DNA of 64,000 nt, taken from Limanda limanda (lineage: Eukaryota > Chordata > Actinopteri > Pleuronectiformes > Pleuronectidae). Shown piece by piece: positions 10,922 through 22,751 of this stretch. The stretch covers positions 3,123,188 through 3,187,187 of the forward strand of contig NC_083642.1 of NCBI RefSeq assembly GCF_963576545.1, given 5' to 3'. Both the position numbers and the translations under genes were made by a program. The notes below the pieces were generated by a model. The model was not told the DNA's origin. It ran no database searches and saw nothing but the letters and a program-made list of their open reading frames with translations. The first letter of the stretch is position 1; the number at the start of each line of letters is the position of its first letter.

Positions 10922-11848
10922 ACTTGAGTCATTAAAAGCAGTGATTTAGATTCTGTGTGTATATCTTTACCTTCTTTTGTCTCCATGTTTGTTGATCAAA
11001 GTTCGTGGTGTTGATGTTTCTGCTCCGCACAGAGATCAGCTGTCAATCAAACACTGACCTTCCTTTATAACACATGTTTAGTTCTCACTTTGTAAAGACA
11101 GAAATCTATAATTAAACTGACATGAATGTGTTTGAAAGAACTAATGTTGCTGTTGTTTTCTAAATCAAAGTAGAAATCAGGTTGTGTGATGTTTTAGAAC
11201 CTGTGTTGATCCTGATCCTCATCAATGAGATGATTATTTGTTCTTTTCTTTTCCACATGTGAGACGGAGGTGAAACCAACTGAGTGTGTGTCCATGAACT
11301 CACTGAACAAGAGTCACTGAACAGACTTTTCTGATGAAATGATCAATAACCTCAGAGCGTCAACATGTCCAACAGGTCAACTTCACTCTGGTTGGATTCA
11401 CATAGCATCAGTGTTATGGGATGTTTGGTCACATTGTAAATGTGGAACCTGGTTTGTTTTTATTCCGGCTCATCTCTGTAAAGTGTGAATCCACTCGTCC
11501 TCATTATATTTACATATTTAGTGAACGGGCATATTGATCTGCTGCTGCGTAGGTTTCTGTTCTTTTGGAGTTTCCTGATCTGAACTAGCAGTTCCATTGG
11601 AGAGTGTCCTGATCGAGTCCCTCTGAGGGTTTGTTCTGCAGCTCTCATCACATGTGCTTCTTATACATATACAGTGAAATCTCTTATATATGTAAAAAGC
11701 AATACAAATGTCATGAGTGAAGAAGCTGAAACTTTAAATAAAGAATGAATCCAGTCTGTAGTGGCCGTTTCAGTTTGTTCCACAATACCATTATTATTTC
11801 AACCTGTCACGATATCACGATCTAAAACTTATTTCGATCCACTCCTTA
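10922..11848 (+). other. Duplicated TRIM 3' flank, copy 2
   Basis: This matches 4842-5766 closely over its whole length, including the AATAAA at 11737-11742, and diverges after 'cactcctta'. It marks the right border of the tandem block. Confidence 0.75.
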
Positions 11849-12324
11849 GACTTCGCACCCACCACGATGTTCATGTGCTCATTAGCAACAACCTGCATGT
11901 GCACTGAACTGCATTACGGCATCAAGTGTCGCAAACAACAAGCCGCAAACAGCGCCCACAACAGAATATAATTAAATACAGCAGACACCCTATACAAAAT
12001 ATATTTTAACTGTATAAAAATAAAACTACAAACCTGGATAGTTTAAGAACATATCAAACCAACATTTATACTTATCGACACACACAGGCTGCATGGTGGC
12101 TCTTACATTTCCGGCCCCTAACTATAAGGCAGGATGGTTTTATAATAATTTCAATGCAACATAGTCATAAGAGCCATATTAACGCCAGCAAAAAAAACTT
12201 CAACAAAACAAGACATATTTTGTATTGACACTTTATATGTGCACGAGAGGAAGTAGTCCGTCTTCACCCCGTAGTGGACATTAAAGAGTTCAACAGTCAC
12301 TTTCTCCTTTCAGTTGCCGGGTAG
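11849..12324. other. Gene-less AT-rich stretch
   Basis: No coding signal, terminal repeats or tandem structure was recognised. Confidence 0.4.
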
Positions 12325-12500
12325 CAATACGCCTACACCCATATTATTAAGGGCCTTGAAGGTGAGGAGGAGAATTTTAAATTCTATTCTAGATTTAACC
12401 GGAAGCCAGTGTAGCGATGCTAATACTGGAGAAATGTGCTCTCTTTTCTTGGTTCTCGTCAGGACACGTGCTGCAGCATTTTGGACAAGCTGCAGAGTCT
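12325..12500 (-). mobile_element. L2 fragment, minus strand
   Basis: About 175 bp closely match 7555-7725 of the L2 element (gggccttgaaggtgaggaggag ... ttttggac), in the same orientation. No flanking element sequence remains. Confidence 0.8.
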
Positions 12501-12914
12501 TAAAATTTACAGTATGACCTCACACGGTGTGTTCACATGTGAAACTCGTAAATTAAATGTAGAGGCACCAAAGTTCACACAATTATAGATATCAGTCCTC
12601 TATCAGTCCTTATTTCAACAGGATCAGAATCTTAAATACTGTCTCTGATCTTTCCGTCTATTTTAATCATTTTATCCAGGGGGTTTCTATGTTTTCACAT
12701 CTGTTACATTTTATTTATTTATTTCTGTATCAGTGATCTATTGCTGTGTGCTCTTCAAATTGCTTTCAACTGTTTCCTATTGCTTCTCTTCAATTTTTTT
12801 TTTTTTTAACTTGTAAAGAAACTTTGTTTTGAACAGTGCCTGACAAAGAAACTTTATTATGATTACTTCTAGTACTAGTATTAGTATTAGTAGTATTAGT
12901 AAAGGTATCAGTAT
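12501..12914. other. Gene-less AT-rich stretch
   Basis: The stretch holds simple-sequence patches (a T-run near 12800 and an ATTAGT-rich run near 12865-12910) and no coding signal. Confidence 0.4.
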
Positions 12915-12965
12915 TAGCTTCAAGTCACTTAATTGCTAGAGAAGCAATTAAGTGACTTGAAGCTA
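12915..12965. repeat. Perfect 23-bp inverted repeat, 5-bp spacer
   Basis: Arms 12915-12937 and 12943-12965 are exact reverse complements (TAGCTTCAAG... / ...CTTGAAGCTA) separated by AGAGA. The right arm runs straight into the LINE fragment below, so the left arm is an inverted copy of LINE sequence at its 5' junction. Confidence 0.9.
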
Positions 12966-13862
12966 GTCCTGAATTGTGCCAAAACCAAATGGATTCTTTT
13001 TACTAAAGCTAGAAGCACTGATTTTAACAGTTTAAAACTTGGGTTGATGAGAAGCTCGATTTTAAACCACATGTGAGTCAACTCGTAAAAAAGCTAAGAA
13101 CAAAATTGAGCTTTCTCTATAGAAATAGGTTCTGTTTCACTTTCCAAGCCAGAAAACGCATTATTGAGTCTGTTTTTATATCAGTTTTAGATTACGGTGA
13201 TGTAATTTATGGAAATACATCCCACAGCCCACTGAAATCTCTGGATGCTGTATACCATTCTGCTCTGTGTTTTATCACAGGAGACCGCTATGGCACACAC
13301 CACTGTACTCTCTATAACAAGGTTGGCTGGCCAGCCCTGTCTGAAAAAAGGGATGGTCATTGGAAGATTTATATTTACAAAACAATCATTGGGCTACTGC
13401 CAGTATATCTCTCCTCTCTCATCAGCTGGAATTCTAATACCCACAATACTCGCTCCCAGAGCTGGCTTTCATTGTATGTACCTCGTGTTAAGACCAACTT
13501 GGGGAAGACAGCTTTCTATTATAAAGCACCCTACATCTGGAATGAGGTCCAAAAATCTTTAAAGTTGCGCTCATTTGTTTCATTGACAGAGTTTTCGAGT
13601 CTGGTCTCATGTACAGCTGACTTCTCCTGCAATGACTGTAACTGCTAGTTGACTTTGCCATAGTATTTTATTGACGAATTGTTTTATACCTTGTATTACT
13701 GTATATATATATATATATGCATATTTATTTCATTCCTATTTATTCAATGTATTAACTTTTAATGTATCAACTTTTTTATTGTACCCTCGGCACCATTGAA
13801 AATGAGGGTCTTATCCCTCAATGTGTCTTCCGAGGCTTAAATAAATATTCAATCAATCAATT
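12943..13862 (+). mobile_element. LINE fragment (RT C-terminal part), 5'-truncated
   Basis: An open frame at 13073-13648 reads as the region after the RT palm of a non-LTR retrotransposon: FQARKRIIESVFISVLDYGDVIY, NTRSQSWLSLYVPR and TAFYYKAPYIWNEVQ. Upstream residues from another frame (LNCAKTKWILF) belong to the same element. It ends with a short AATAAATATTCAATCAATCAATTA tail near 13838-13862, like other L2/Rex-type 3' ends. The catalytic part is missing, so it is inactive. Confidence 0.8.
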
Positions 13863-14004
13863 AGTATGAGTAGTTTTGTCAATACAGTCGCTTAAGCCAA
13901 GAATAGAAATAAAAACAGACCAAGAAAATCCCAATGAGTAGAACTTGGCTCTGGAACTTTCTCAGACAGTAGGTTCCGTTAAATCAAAGATTAAAATGTA
14001 CTTT

Positions 14005-14095
14005 CATCATAACTAGGGAGATGGGGATTGAACTGCCGACCATATGTTTAGTTGACGACCCAATCGACCCCTGAGCCACAGTCACCTGCTGCAAA
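14005..14095 (-). mobile_element. tRNA-derived SINE head
   Basis: On the minus strand the sequence 'gtggctcaggggtcg' resembles a pol III A box. About 35 nt later 'ggtcggcagttcaatcccc' resembles a B box (GGTTCRANNCC type). This is the usual tRNA-related head of fish SINEs. No clear tail was defined. Confidence 0.6.
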
Positions 14096-14487
14096 GATAT
14101 TGTTATTATTACTAAGTAGAAAATATAGGTCAGGGTATAAAGTAAAAAAAAATTTAAATGTGTAGCATGATACATCAAAGAGTTCCCATGGAAATAAGTT
14201 GACCTCTGTGACCTCTATACACCTCATGACCTCTTGTCCCACAGCCGACCTGCTCTGGCTAATTAGCAGGTCTTTTCCATGTTAGAGAAGTTGGATCATT
14301 CAGGCTGAACAGAAGATGGAAACACCTCCGAGGCTCTGAAGCCTCAGGGAGGCCGCGTCCTGTTGTTCCTCTTCACTTTCTACTGGAGAGGAAGTTACTC
14401 CCACAAACAGGAATAACCCAATTTAAGACTTTTATTTGTACATCTAAAGGCAAGTTTGCTTTTGTTCAATTTCCATCATGTGCAATA

Positions 14488-14715
<228 letters not shown>

Positions 14716-14789
14716 GATACTGATAGACAGACAGACTAGAGAGCGAGAGAGAGTGGGAGAGAGAGAGAGAGAGAAAAATAGACACAATT

Positions 14790-15155
14790 CGATCTGCTCT
14801 ATTCTATTTTTTTTCAACTTAATTTTAATCTTTTAAACAAAGTCATTAAGATGTTAACGTCACGTTCTTTTCCTTTTGTCTCTACGTCCCTGCAGAGCAC
14901 ATTGAATCTACTTCTGCGTATGCGATGTGCTTTATAAATGTATATAGATTTTATAGAATTTATATTTAAACTTAAAACGTATCAGTGATCCGTATCTGCC
15001 GACATGTTGTAACGGAAATAACTTTTGAGGTCGCAAAAGAAAATGTTAACGGGCCTGCAGTGTGTCCTTCTGACCTGCGGGCGGCGCTGTGGGCAGCGGC
15101 CGGCGCTCTCAAGGCTGCTCTTTGATTGGAGGAAGTGACACCACAACAAAGAAAG
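14790..15155 (+). promoter_or_regulatory. SARNP upstream/promoter region
   Basis: Base composition rises to GC-rich from about 15050 (gcgggcggcgctgtgggcagcggccggcgc). An inverted CCAAT box (GATTGG) lies near 15124, about 30 bp before the start codon. No TATA box is evident. This suggests a CpG-type housekeeping promoter with a short 5' UTR. Confidence 0.55.
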
Positions 15156-16886
15156 ATGGCCGAAGTGAGCGAGCTGCAGAAGCTGAAGGTTCGTACCGAC
15201 TCGAATTTGCGTTAAATCCCGTCGCGCGGTTGCGTGAGCCCCCGGGGAACGCGTCGTGGACGTTGTTCGCGGTTCAGCACAAAGGCGACGTTGCGCTACA
15301 TGAGCAGCGTGACGTGTGATGACGCGTAGCAGCCGGCGGATGTTCACGTTGTTCATTCAGCCGCGGAGCTAACAGCTAGCTGGGTTCAAAGCGACTTAGC
15401 GCCCAGGAAGCGGGTTGCTCACGAGGATAAACACATCCTGTGAGGATTCAGTCAAACTTTATTTGTATTTCCTGTTTGTGGCAAGGCTTCCCGCCACTTC
15501 CCTCAATTTCAACGTACGCTTCCGGTGATTATTTGACCTCATTTGACAAAACTTTGTTGATCAGACACACGTGCTGCAGCAGCTAAAGAGGAAAAGACTT
15601 CCTGTAAAGAAGCAACAAGGGGCCTGATGGGAGGAGGAGGAAGAGGGGAATGAAGAGGAAGAGGAAATGAGGGTTTAATGACGCATTTTGCCTAAATAGA
15701 CGTCAGAAGTGTTATTGAGCTTCAACTTGGGGTTTTGAACTCGCAACCTTAGCCTCTAAAGACCAGTGGCTGTGATGAGCAACCTGGTGACATCACTTCA
15801 GTCCGGATGTAACTTCACACTCTGACCAATCACAGTCTGCAGGGCTGCTGACGTCCCTACTGTAGAAAAATATATTTATTATATTATAATCACATCTATA
15901 TTTAATGTCCATATCCAGTTACTAGTTGCCTGTGATTTATGGTTAGCAAAGAAAAGTAGGCGACATGATGTTAACTTCCAAACATTTTCATTTACCAACA
16001 CGTGAGAATTTAGTCGTTGATTTCCATGGATGTTAAGAATCTATTTAGCAAGAATTTCTAGTACTTGTTTACAGTAAAATATTTCGAAAAGCTGTGTGCT
16101 AAAGTTGAGATAAATCAAAGAGCTGGCTGGGTCGTTTGTGGAGGATATTCCGAGGATGTAGTTCAATCTGCAGGGTACACTACGAGCAGGTTTTCATCAG
16201 ACCTCCTTGTACCGAAGAAACAGTTTTAAACAAAGTGTTGGCAGGAAGGAGAACCTGCTCGTTGCTGCTCGGTTGATTGAAAGTGTTCTTCCTGGTTCTC
16301 TTGCAGCTGGCTGAGCTGAGGTTGGAGTGTGAGGCCCGAGGTCTGGACACCAAGGGGAACAAAGGGGAGCTCATCGCCCGACTTCAAGCCTTCCTGGAGG
16401 AACATGGTGAGGACGCTTCCGCTGCACATTGTTACTCATACGTGGTTAAAGCATATTTTTCTGCCATCCTTCATGTGATAACACCACTGATCTCATCATC
16501 TGCTCCATCTTTCTTTTTGGATTTCCTGAATCTCATATGACAAACAACAGAGGACGACGTAGACGTAGATGAAGTGCTGGCAGAGGACACGGAGGTAACG
16601 GGATTGTTTGCTCTAAGTTGTGTGCTCTCTCCTGCCTCACAGACTGCTTTTGAACCTCGTGGTTAAAGTTTCTGTTTTATTTTTTTAGGAGTTCACTAAA
16701 GCTGAGCCTGCCAACGATGTGAGCGTCGACAAGGACGCCGAATCTGTTGATTGCGAGACGTGAGTTTTATTTTACTTCTTAACAAACAAACAAAAATATT
16801 TCCACTTGGCAATTAGCCCCTCTTATCATTAGGGCCCGAGCACAGACATCAAAGGTGTCTGGTGAGACCCTATTGAAATTGTAAGG

Positions 16887-16944
<58 letters not shown>

Positions 16945-17660
16945 CAAATGAATTGGCTTTTTGAGGGCTTTAACATGCTCAACTTCTTACCAAAATTTGC
17001 AGAAAGTTAGAAAGTGGTGAAAATTTACGTATTCTGAAGGAATTTTCAATGGGCGTCGCAAAATGGCTCAACGGTGCCCCCCGAGACAGCCCGAGACCCC
17101 CGGAAGGTGTTCCCATTGACCTATCTTCACAAAAATCGATATACAGGTGTATCATGACCAGACAAACAAAAAAGTCTCTGGGTGCAATTGGAAAAACACA
17201 ACAGGAAGCCTGCTATATTGCATTTAGTGGCCATTTTGGCCATATTCCACATTTTTTCTTTGATACACTTGTACCAGGGTTTTCATCGGATCAACGTCAA
17301 ATTGAGATGAGTGTCATCACGACAAGATGGAGATAAAAACTGACTGACGGATTTTTTTTTAATCACACAGTGTGACCGTGGCGTGGCATCAAAGTTTGAT
17401 TACACGCCATTAAAACATGATGTTCTGTAACGCGGACATACATGGACCATGAATCCTTTGATTTCAGTCTTCCTAGATCAAAGGAAACTTTATGTCTTGC
17501 AAAGGTTACGTCTCTCTCTCTCTCAGAACTGGTTATTTTAGTTTTTTCAGACAAAAAGCATGCAACGCTTCAAAATGGATGTGCTCGGGCCCACCCAGTG
17601 CTGCTTTGCAGCCCTAAAAATGTTATATTTTCATATATTTTAGCATATTTATTTATTATT

Positions 17661-17694
<34 letters not shown>

Positions 17695-20100
17695 TTCCAT
17701 TTGAGATTCAAAAAAAATAATTTATTATTTGTTATCACTCATGTAGATTTGTCAGCTGTCGTTTTATTAGGCTCTGTCATTTAATTGACTGTCAGTCACT
17801 GGTTCTGTATCAGTATATACTTTATATAAAGTATTTAATTTACAATATATGCTTTCATTTTTATTTTCACATATACTTTTAGACTGTTGCATTATTATTA
17901 TGTAAGTTGTATATTTATGTTTGTTTTTCAATTGCCAATTTCAGTCTTTGCTTATTTCCCTTCTTTACATGATTTCTTTCAGACCTGCTGAAAAGAAGGT
18001 GGTGAAAATAGTTCCTCCATCATCCTCCGGCGAAGTATGTATGACACTTATGTGATTGGATGTCTTAGATGTTGATATAAAGATTGTCACAGGTCGAGGT
18101 TAGAGCAACACTGTGCAACTTTAAAACAGCAGCTTCCAAATGGTTTTGATGGTTAACTGACTTGGAACAAGGAGAATGTTTCCTCTTTCATTTCCACTCT
18201 TCACTCAGAACCTCTAATCTTGTTCTATGTCTGTGTGGTGAGCAGCTAGTACGATCTCCTGTGAGAAGAGTGAAACACGGTTTTCAGTTAAGCACGGAAC
18301 TCTTTCCTGAGGGTTGTGTGTGATTCACATGTGCGCAGGGATATTTTTCTACTAAAAAGTTCAGGAAATGTGGATTTGTTGAAGACGTTTCTAACTCGGG
18401 ATGGTTGTGAAACTGGAAGATTTCAAATATCTTAGGATGAAGAAGAGAAGACGTACACGTATTAAATGTAGACAAAGACGTCGACTTGAAAAGAAGACGA
18501 GATTCGAGAGCCTGCGGTGATGAGGGCCAAGGTCATCGGGCTGTAAACAAAAACACAATTTCTGCAGCAAACTTTATACGTCATGTTCTGCCTCCTCAGA
18601 ATCAGAAGTATTTTATTGCCAAGTACGTTCACACATACAAGGAATTTGCTCTGGTTATTGGTGCAAACAATGAACATAGACACATAAAAACGCAATAAAT
18701 ACAACATGCATAAGAGAGCTGCTCAACCCAGACCTGAATGTTCCAGTTGTTGTGAATGAGTCCGACCAGGACAGTTTCCTGCTGCTTCTTCAGACGTGAA
18801 AGACAAACTTTGCACCCAATCTGGAGTTCGAGTAAAAAACTGCTGCTCAGCAAAAGTTTCACAGTGTTGCTTCAAATAGATCTCAAACTAAAATCCAGCA
18901 TGAAACCACAGATGTTATATAGATTCAAATATTCACGATCTGTTTTACTAGTTGCAATCATTCGTCAGCAGAACCAGTTCATATTTTAAAATGTTACCTT
19001 CTGTTGAGCAGAGGCTACAGAAGAGAGCTGAACGTTTCAAAATGCCTGCGACCGCTGAAAGCAAGAAGGCCATACGTGCTGCGAGGTAAGACTTCCACAA
19101 CCTTCATGTTTCTTGCTCATCACATGCAAGATTATGTTCATAAATCAGTGGATCCACTGTCGTCATAACTGATAGAAACAATAACCAAAGCCCTGAATTC
19201 AAATCTAGGGTTATTATAGGCTTGATTTTTACCCTAATTATGATGGTGAAAATTGTTCTGCTCCTTCTCTTCAGGTTTGGTTCGTCCACAGAGGAGTCCA
19301 GTCCAGCTCCAGGTCACTAACCTCACTCACTGCTGCATTGTTTAACTTTTACATATTTTATGTGATGTTTCTCACTCCCACAAATCCATTCCTCTTTCTC
19401 CCAAACAGGTGCCGTCGCCATCAGTAAAGCTCCTGTAAGTGTTGTCATAAAAGTATTTAGACATTTATTTATTCCTTCATTAAATGACACAATGTTAAGT
19501 GGATTGTTCTTGTGTCTCACACAGGTGAGCGCTGACCAACTGAAGAAGAGAGCGGAAAGATTTGGCGGGAACGTTTCCTCCATCTCACAAAAGGTGAACA
19601 TGAACTTGTATAGTTGATCTCACAGAGATTCATGGGGCAACTACACTTTGAGATTCATAATCTTTCTACTTTCGTGTATTTGTTCATCCTTATTTCCAAA
19701 AATAATCTGGTAATTTTCTGTTAATTACAAGGACAAGTTCATTTGCATTTTGGCAGTAATTAAAAGTTTCTCCTAAAAAATGCCATAGTTCCATACATGG
19801 AAATGAAGGGACTTGAGTCTAAAGTTGACATGGGACTGAAACCAGCTTGTTTTTCTAGTTGGAAGATGACGAGAAGCTGAAGAAACGGAAGGAGAGGTTC
19901 GGGATCTCGGCGACTGCAGCTACAGTCGGCGGAGAAGAAGCTGAGGTAACTTCATCTTTCATTTAACTCGCTGACATTTTTATTACAAAACACTGTGGGA
20001 ATGAAAAAGAAACGTATAATAATTAATGTAAATATTTCTCCTCTTTGTTTTTCCACAGGCTAAGAAAATGAAGCGCGGTGAACGATTTGGGAAAGTGTAA
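15156..20100 (+). CDS. sarnp: SAP domain-containing ribonucleoprotein (SARNP/CIP29)
   Basis: Eleven coding exons join in frame to 211 aa: 15156-15188, 16307-16406, 16551-16594, 16689-16759, 17983-18034, 19012-19085, 19275-19312, 19409-19434, 19525-19593, 19859-19945 and 20059-20100. All have GT-AG introns. Human SARNP is about 210 aa. SARNP (yeast Tho1 relative) binds RNA and DNA and the helicase DDX39B/UAP56 within the TREX pathway, coupling transcription to nuclear mRNA export. Residues 8-43 form the SAP domain (LAELRLECEARGLDTKGNK.ELIARLQAFLEE). An acidic stretch follows (EDDVDVDEVLAEDTE). The C-terminal half carries the family's repeated basic motifs: KRAERFK, RFGSS, KRAERFGGN, KRKERFGIS and KRGERFGKV. 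No defect is seen. Introns 4 and 5 contain mobile-element sequence. The start has a purine at -3 (AAAGATGG) and matches the known N-terminus in length. Confidence 0.95.
16829..17617. mobile_element. Non-autonomous DNA element with GGGCCCGAGCAC termini, SARNP intron 4
   Basis: Inverted terminal segments AGGGCCCGAGCAC (16831-16843) and GTGCTCGGGCCC (17581-17592, followed by a short tail ending GCCCTAA) bracket about 790 bp of non-coding sequence. A (TTA)n run lies near the left end. This arrangement is familiar from abundant fish repeats. The superfamily and target duplication are not clear. Confidence 0.6.
17625..17700. repeat. (TTA)n-rich microsatellite
   Basis: A TTA/TTTA-rich run lies in SARNP intron 4 just right of the GGGCCCGAGCAC element. 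Confidence 0.85.
18598..18830. repeat. Dispersed fish repeat in SARNP intron 5
   Basis: The sequence 'agaatcagaagtattttattgcc ... tacaaggaatttgctctgg' is of a type found repeatedly in teleost genomes, probably a retroposon tail. It has no coding capacity. The call is based on general recognition, not on another copy in this window. Confidence 0.4.
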
Positions 20101-21020
20101 ATAATGTGTCAGAGTTGGCTTTTTTGTGAAGCATTTTCATGGCTGTACAACAACAGAGACTCCGGAAGACGACACATGTCACTAATAGGAATCCTGTAAA
20201 TCAAAAGTATAGTTAAATACAAAGGCTATTGGGTGAGTTAGATCATTTAAATGGTTTGGGAAACAAACAGAAAATGTTAACGAGCAGCAAGTCAGTGGGA
20301 TATTATGAATTGTTTTCGTTTTTTTTCACATTCATTACGTAACGGAGCAACATATCGTGTCCTGGTGGTCAGTTATGGTCAATGTTCATGTTTTTCATGT
20401 TGGAGTCGTGGGTGTGAGTTCCTGTGTGATGTAGAAGTTTGTTTTTCAAGCCATCTAACAACTATGACAAAAAAAATAGTATATTCTCCAAATCTCAGGT
20501 AATCAGTTACTTTATGATCCAAAACTAAAATTCGTGTAGTTCATGGTGTAGTTTTGTAGCATCTGCAGGAAGTGACGGCAAAAAGATGAAATCAGGATGT
20601 TTGTGAGATCAGTCCAGTTAAGACCAGCAGATCAGAAACTATGGATGAGTTTACTAGTTCATCAAGAAGAGGAATAGAAACTATCATCCCTTGCTTTGTG
20701 CAGATGCTTCTACCAACACGGCCTCGAGCTACACGAGAAAAATTAAAACAATCCGCTGCATAAATAGGATTTATTGAAATTTAACGCCTGTGAAACCTAA
20801 AAACAAGTTAAGCTGAATAATGAAAAATTACGATATTTGCAAATGTGTGTTTTTATCAGAGTTTAATTCAATTTAAATGATACAACTCGCTTGTTTGTAT
20901 TCAATTGTACTTTTGGTTTGTCCATGAACTGGTGATGTTCTTGTTTTCTTTCTGGGGTTCCATTCATACACCGCTTCAGTTATCTGTCCATTTTCTAACA
21001 TTTTGTGATTTAAAAATAAA
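20101..21020 (+). other. SARNP 3' UTR
   Basis: AT-rich sequence with no reading frame of interest. A polyadenylation signal AATAAA is at 21015-21020, giving a 3' UTR of about 0.9 kb if used. Earlier weaker sites are possible. Confidence 0.5.
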
Positions 21021-21769
21021 TTGTTTTTGATTTTTTTGATATCTGCTTCGTTTGGTTCTCATTTTTACTCTGAATGTTTGTATTGTTGAGAAATTCTCAA
21101 TTTACTTTTAACATTGAACAAATAGATTATGAATTATCAGGGTTCATTCTCTCAGGTATAGATTTTTTGATTGTTTCCACATTTGATAAACAATCTTTTG
21201 AGATTCCATTATTTAAACCTTGGTCAATCACACACCCGCAATTATGTAATTCTCGGGTCACTTTAGACACCTCCACCAACCAGTATAGTTTACATGATGC
21301 ACTGCGACCTTTGACCTTTGACCTCGAATCTAATCAGTCCATCTGAATGTTTAATTTGGAGAACGTCCCTCAAGGTGTGGAGACACAGCTTTGATGGACA
21401 GATGGTAGACAGACACATTACTGTCCACACATTTAGAAAATATTCTTTAGCTTCTTCCATAAAAGAGAAGTACAAACATGACACAAGAACATTTAAATAT
21501 ATAATATACATACAATATACAATACAATGGAGGGGCTGCAAGTTGTATAACAAATATTTATGTGTTGCATGTTGTGAAGACTGGAGGTGAAGTGTGATTT
21601 ATGAAGACGGGACATAAGAATGATATGAAATATACAAGTAGGTTTATTCATATTATTATGTTCTCCAGATAACAGACACTGACTCGTGGCTCCTCTGCAA
21701 GTAGTATTTGTATTTTGTTGTCATGTCAGATTGTCTAAGTCGTGTTTTTAAAAGTGATTCTATCTTTTT
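21021..21769. other. Intergenic, contains TGACCTTTGACC repeat
   Basis: No gene is seen. A dispersed-repeat fragment at about 21270-21420 carries a perfect DR1 (TGACCT T TGACCT, 21312-21324), followed by the same 'ccctcaagg' section seen in the copies near the left edge. Confidence 0.55.
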
Positions 21770-22313
21770 CTCTCTGTCTCTCCCTCTCTTTCTGTCTCTC
21801 TCAGTCTCCACATCACTCTGTCTCTCCATCCTTATATTTCCCTCTATCTCCATCTCTATCTCTCTGTCTCCCTATGTCTCTCCATCTCTATCTGTGTGTG
21901 TGTGTGTGTGTCTGTCTCTTCATCTCTATATTTCCCTCTCTCTCTCTCTCCATCTCTATATTTCCCTCTCTCTCTCCATCTCTATATTTCCCTCTCTCTC
22001 TCTCTCTTTCTTGCCCTCTCTCTCCCTTATTCCCTCTCTCTCTCTCTCTATCTCTCTGTTTCTCTCTCCATCTCTATATTTCTCTCTCTCTCTCTCTCCA
22101 TCCTTATATTTTCCTCTATCTCCATCTCTATCTCTCCCTATGTCTCTCCATCTCTATCTGTGTGTGCGTGTGTCTGTCTCTCCATCTATTCCCTCTCTCT
22201 CTCTCTCCATCTCTATATTTCCCTCTCTCTCTGTCTCGCCCTCTCTCTCTCTCTCCATCTCTATATTTCCCTCTCTCTCTCTGTCTCGCCCTCTCTCTCT
22301 CCATCTCTATATG

Positions 22314-22367
<54 letters not shown>

Positions 22368-22375
22368 TCTATATT

Positions 22376-22442
<67 letters not shown>

Positions 22443-22495
22443 GTCTCTCTCCATCTCTATATTTCCCTCTCTCTCTCCATCTCTATATCTCTCTT

Positions 22496-22576
<81 letters not shown>

Positions 22577-22600
22577 ATATATATATATCTCCATCTCTCT
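21770..22600. repeat. ~830-bp (CT)n compound repeat upstream of CCNT1
   Basis: An almost pure polypyrimidine tract on the plus strand, built of (CT)n runs interspersed with a recurring 'ccatctctatatttccctct' unit of variable spacing. Short (TG)n patches lie at 21894-21910 and near 22160. It ends about 150 bp before the CCNT1 start codon. All long open frames here are repeat translations. Confidence 0.95.
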
Positions 22601-22609
22601 CTCTATCTG

Positions 22610-22751
22610 CCCCCCACCCCCACCCCCCGCCCTCCAAAAAAAAAAGAAGCATGTTATCGAGGTCGAGCAGCCTTGATCTGGGCCCCGCCCCCTCGCTGTG
22701 ACGTATGTTCCTGTGACGCAGGGAAATTTTAAACTCTCGTCCTTCTCAGTG
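22610..22751 (+). promoter_or_regulatory. CCNT1 core promoter region
   Basis: Between the CT tract and the start codon lie a GC box (CCCCGCCCCC, about 22684-22693) and two CRE/ATF-like half palindromes, TGACGTA (22699-22705) and TGACGCA (22714-22720). No TATA box is seen near them. The region downstream (22800-23250) is CpG-rich, consistent with a CpG-island promoter. Confidence 0.6.
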
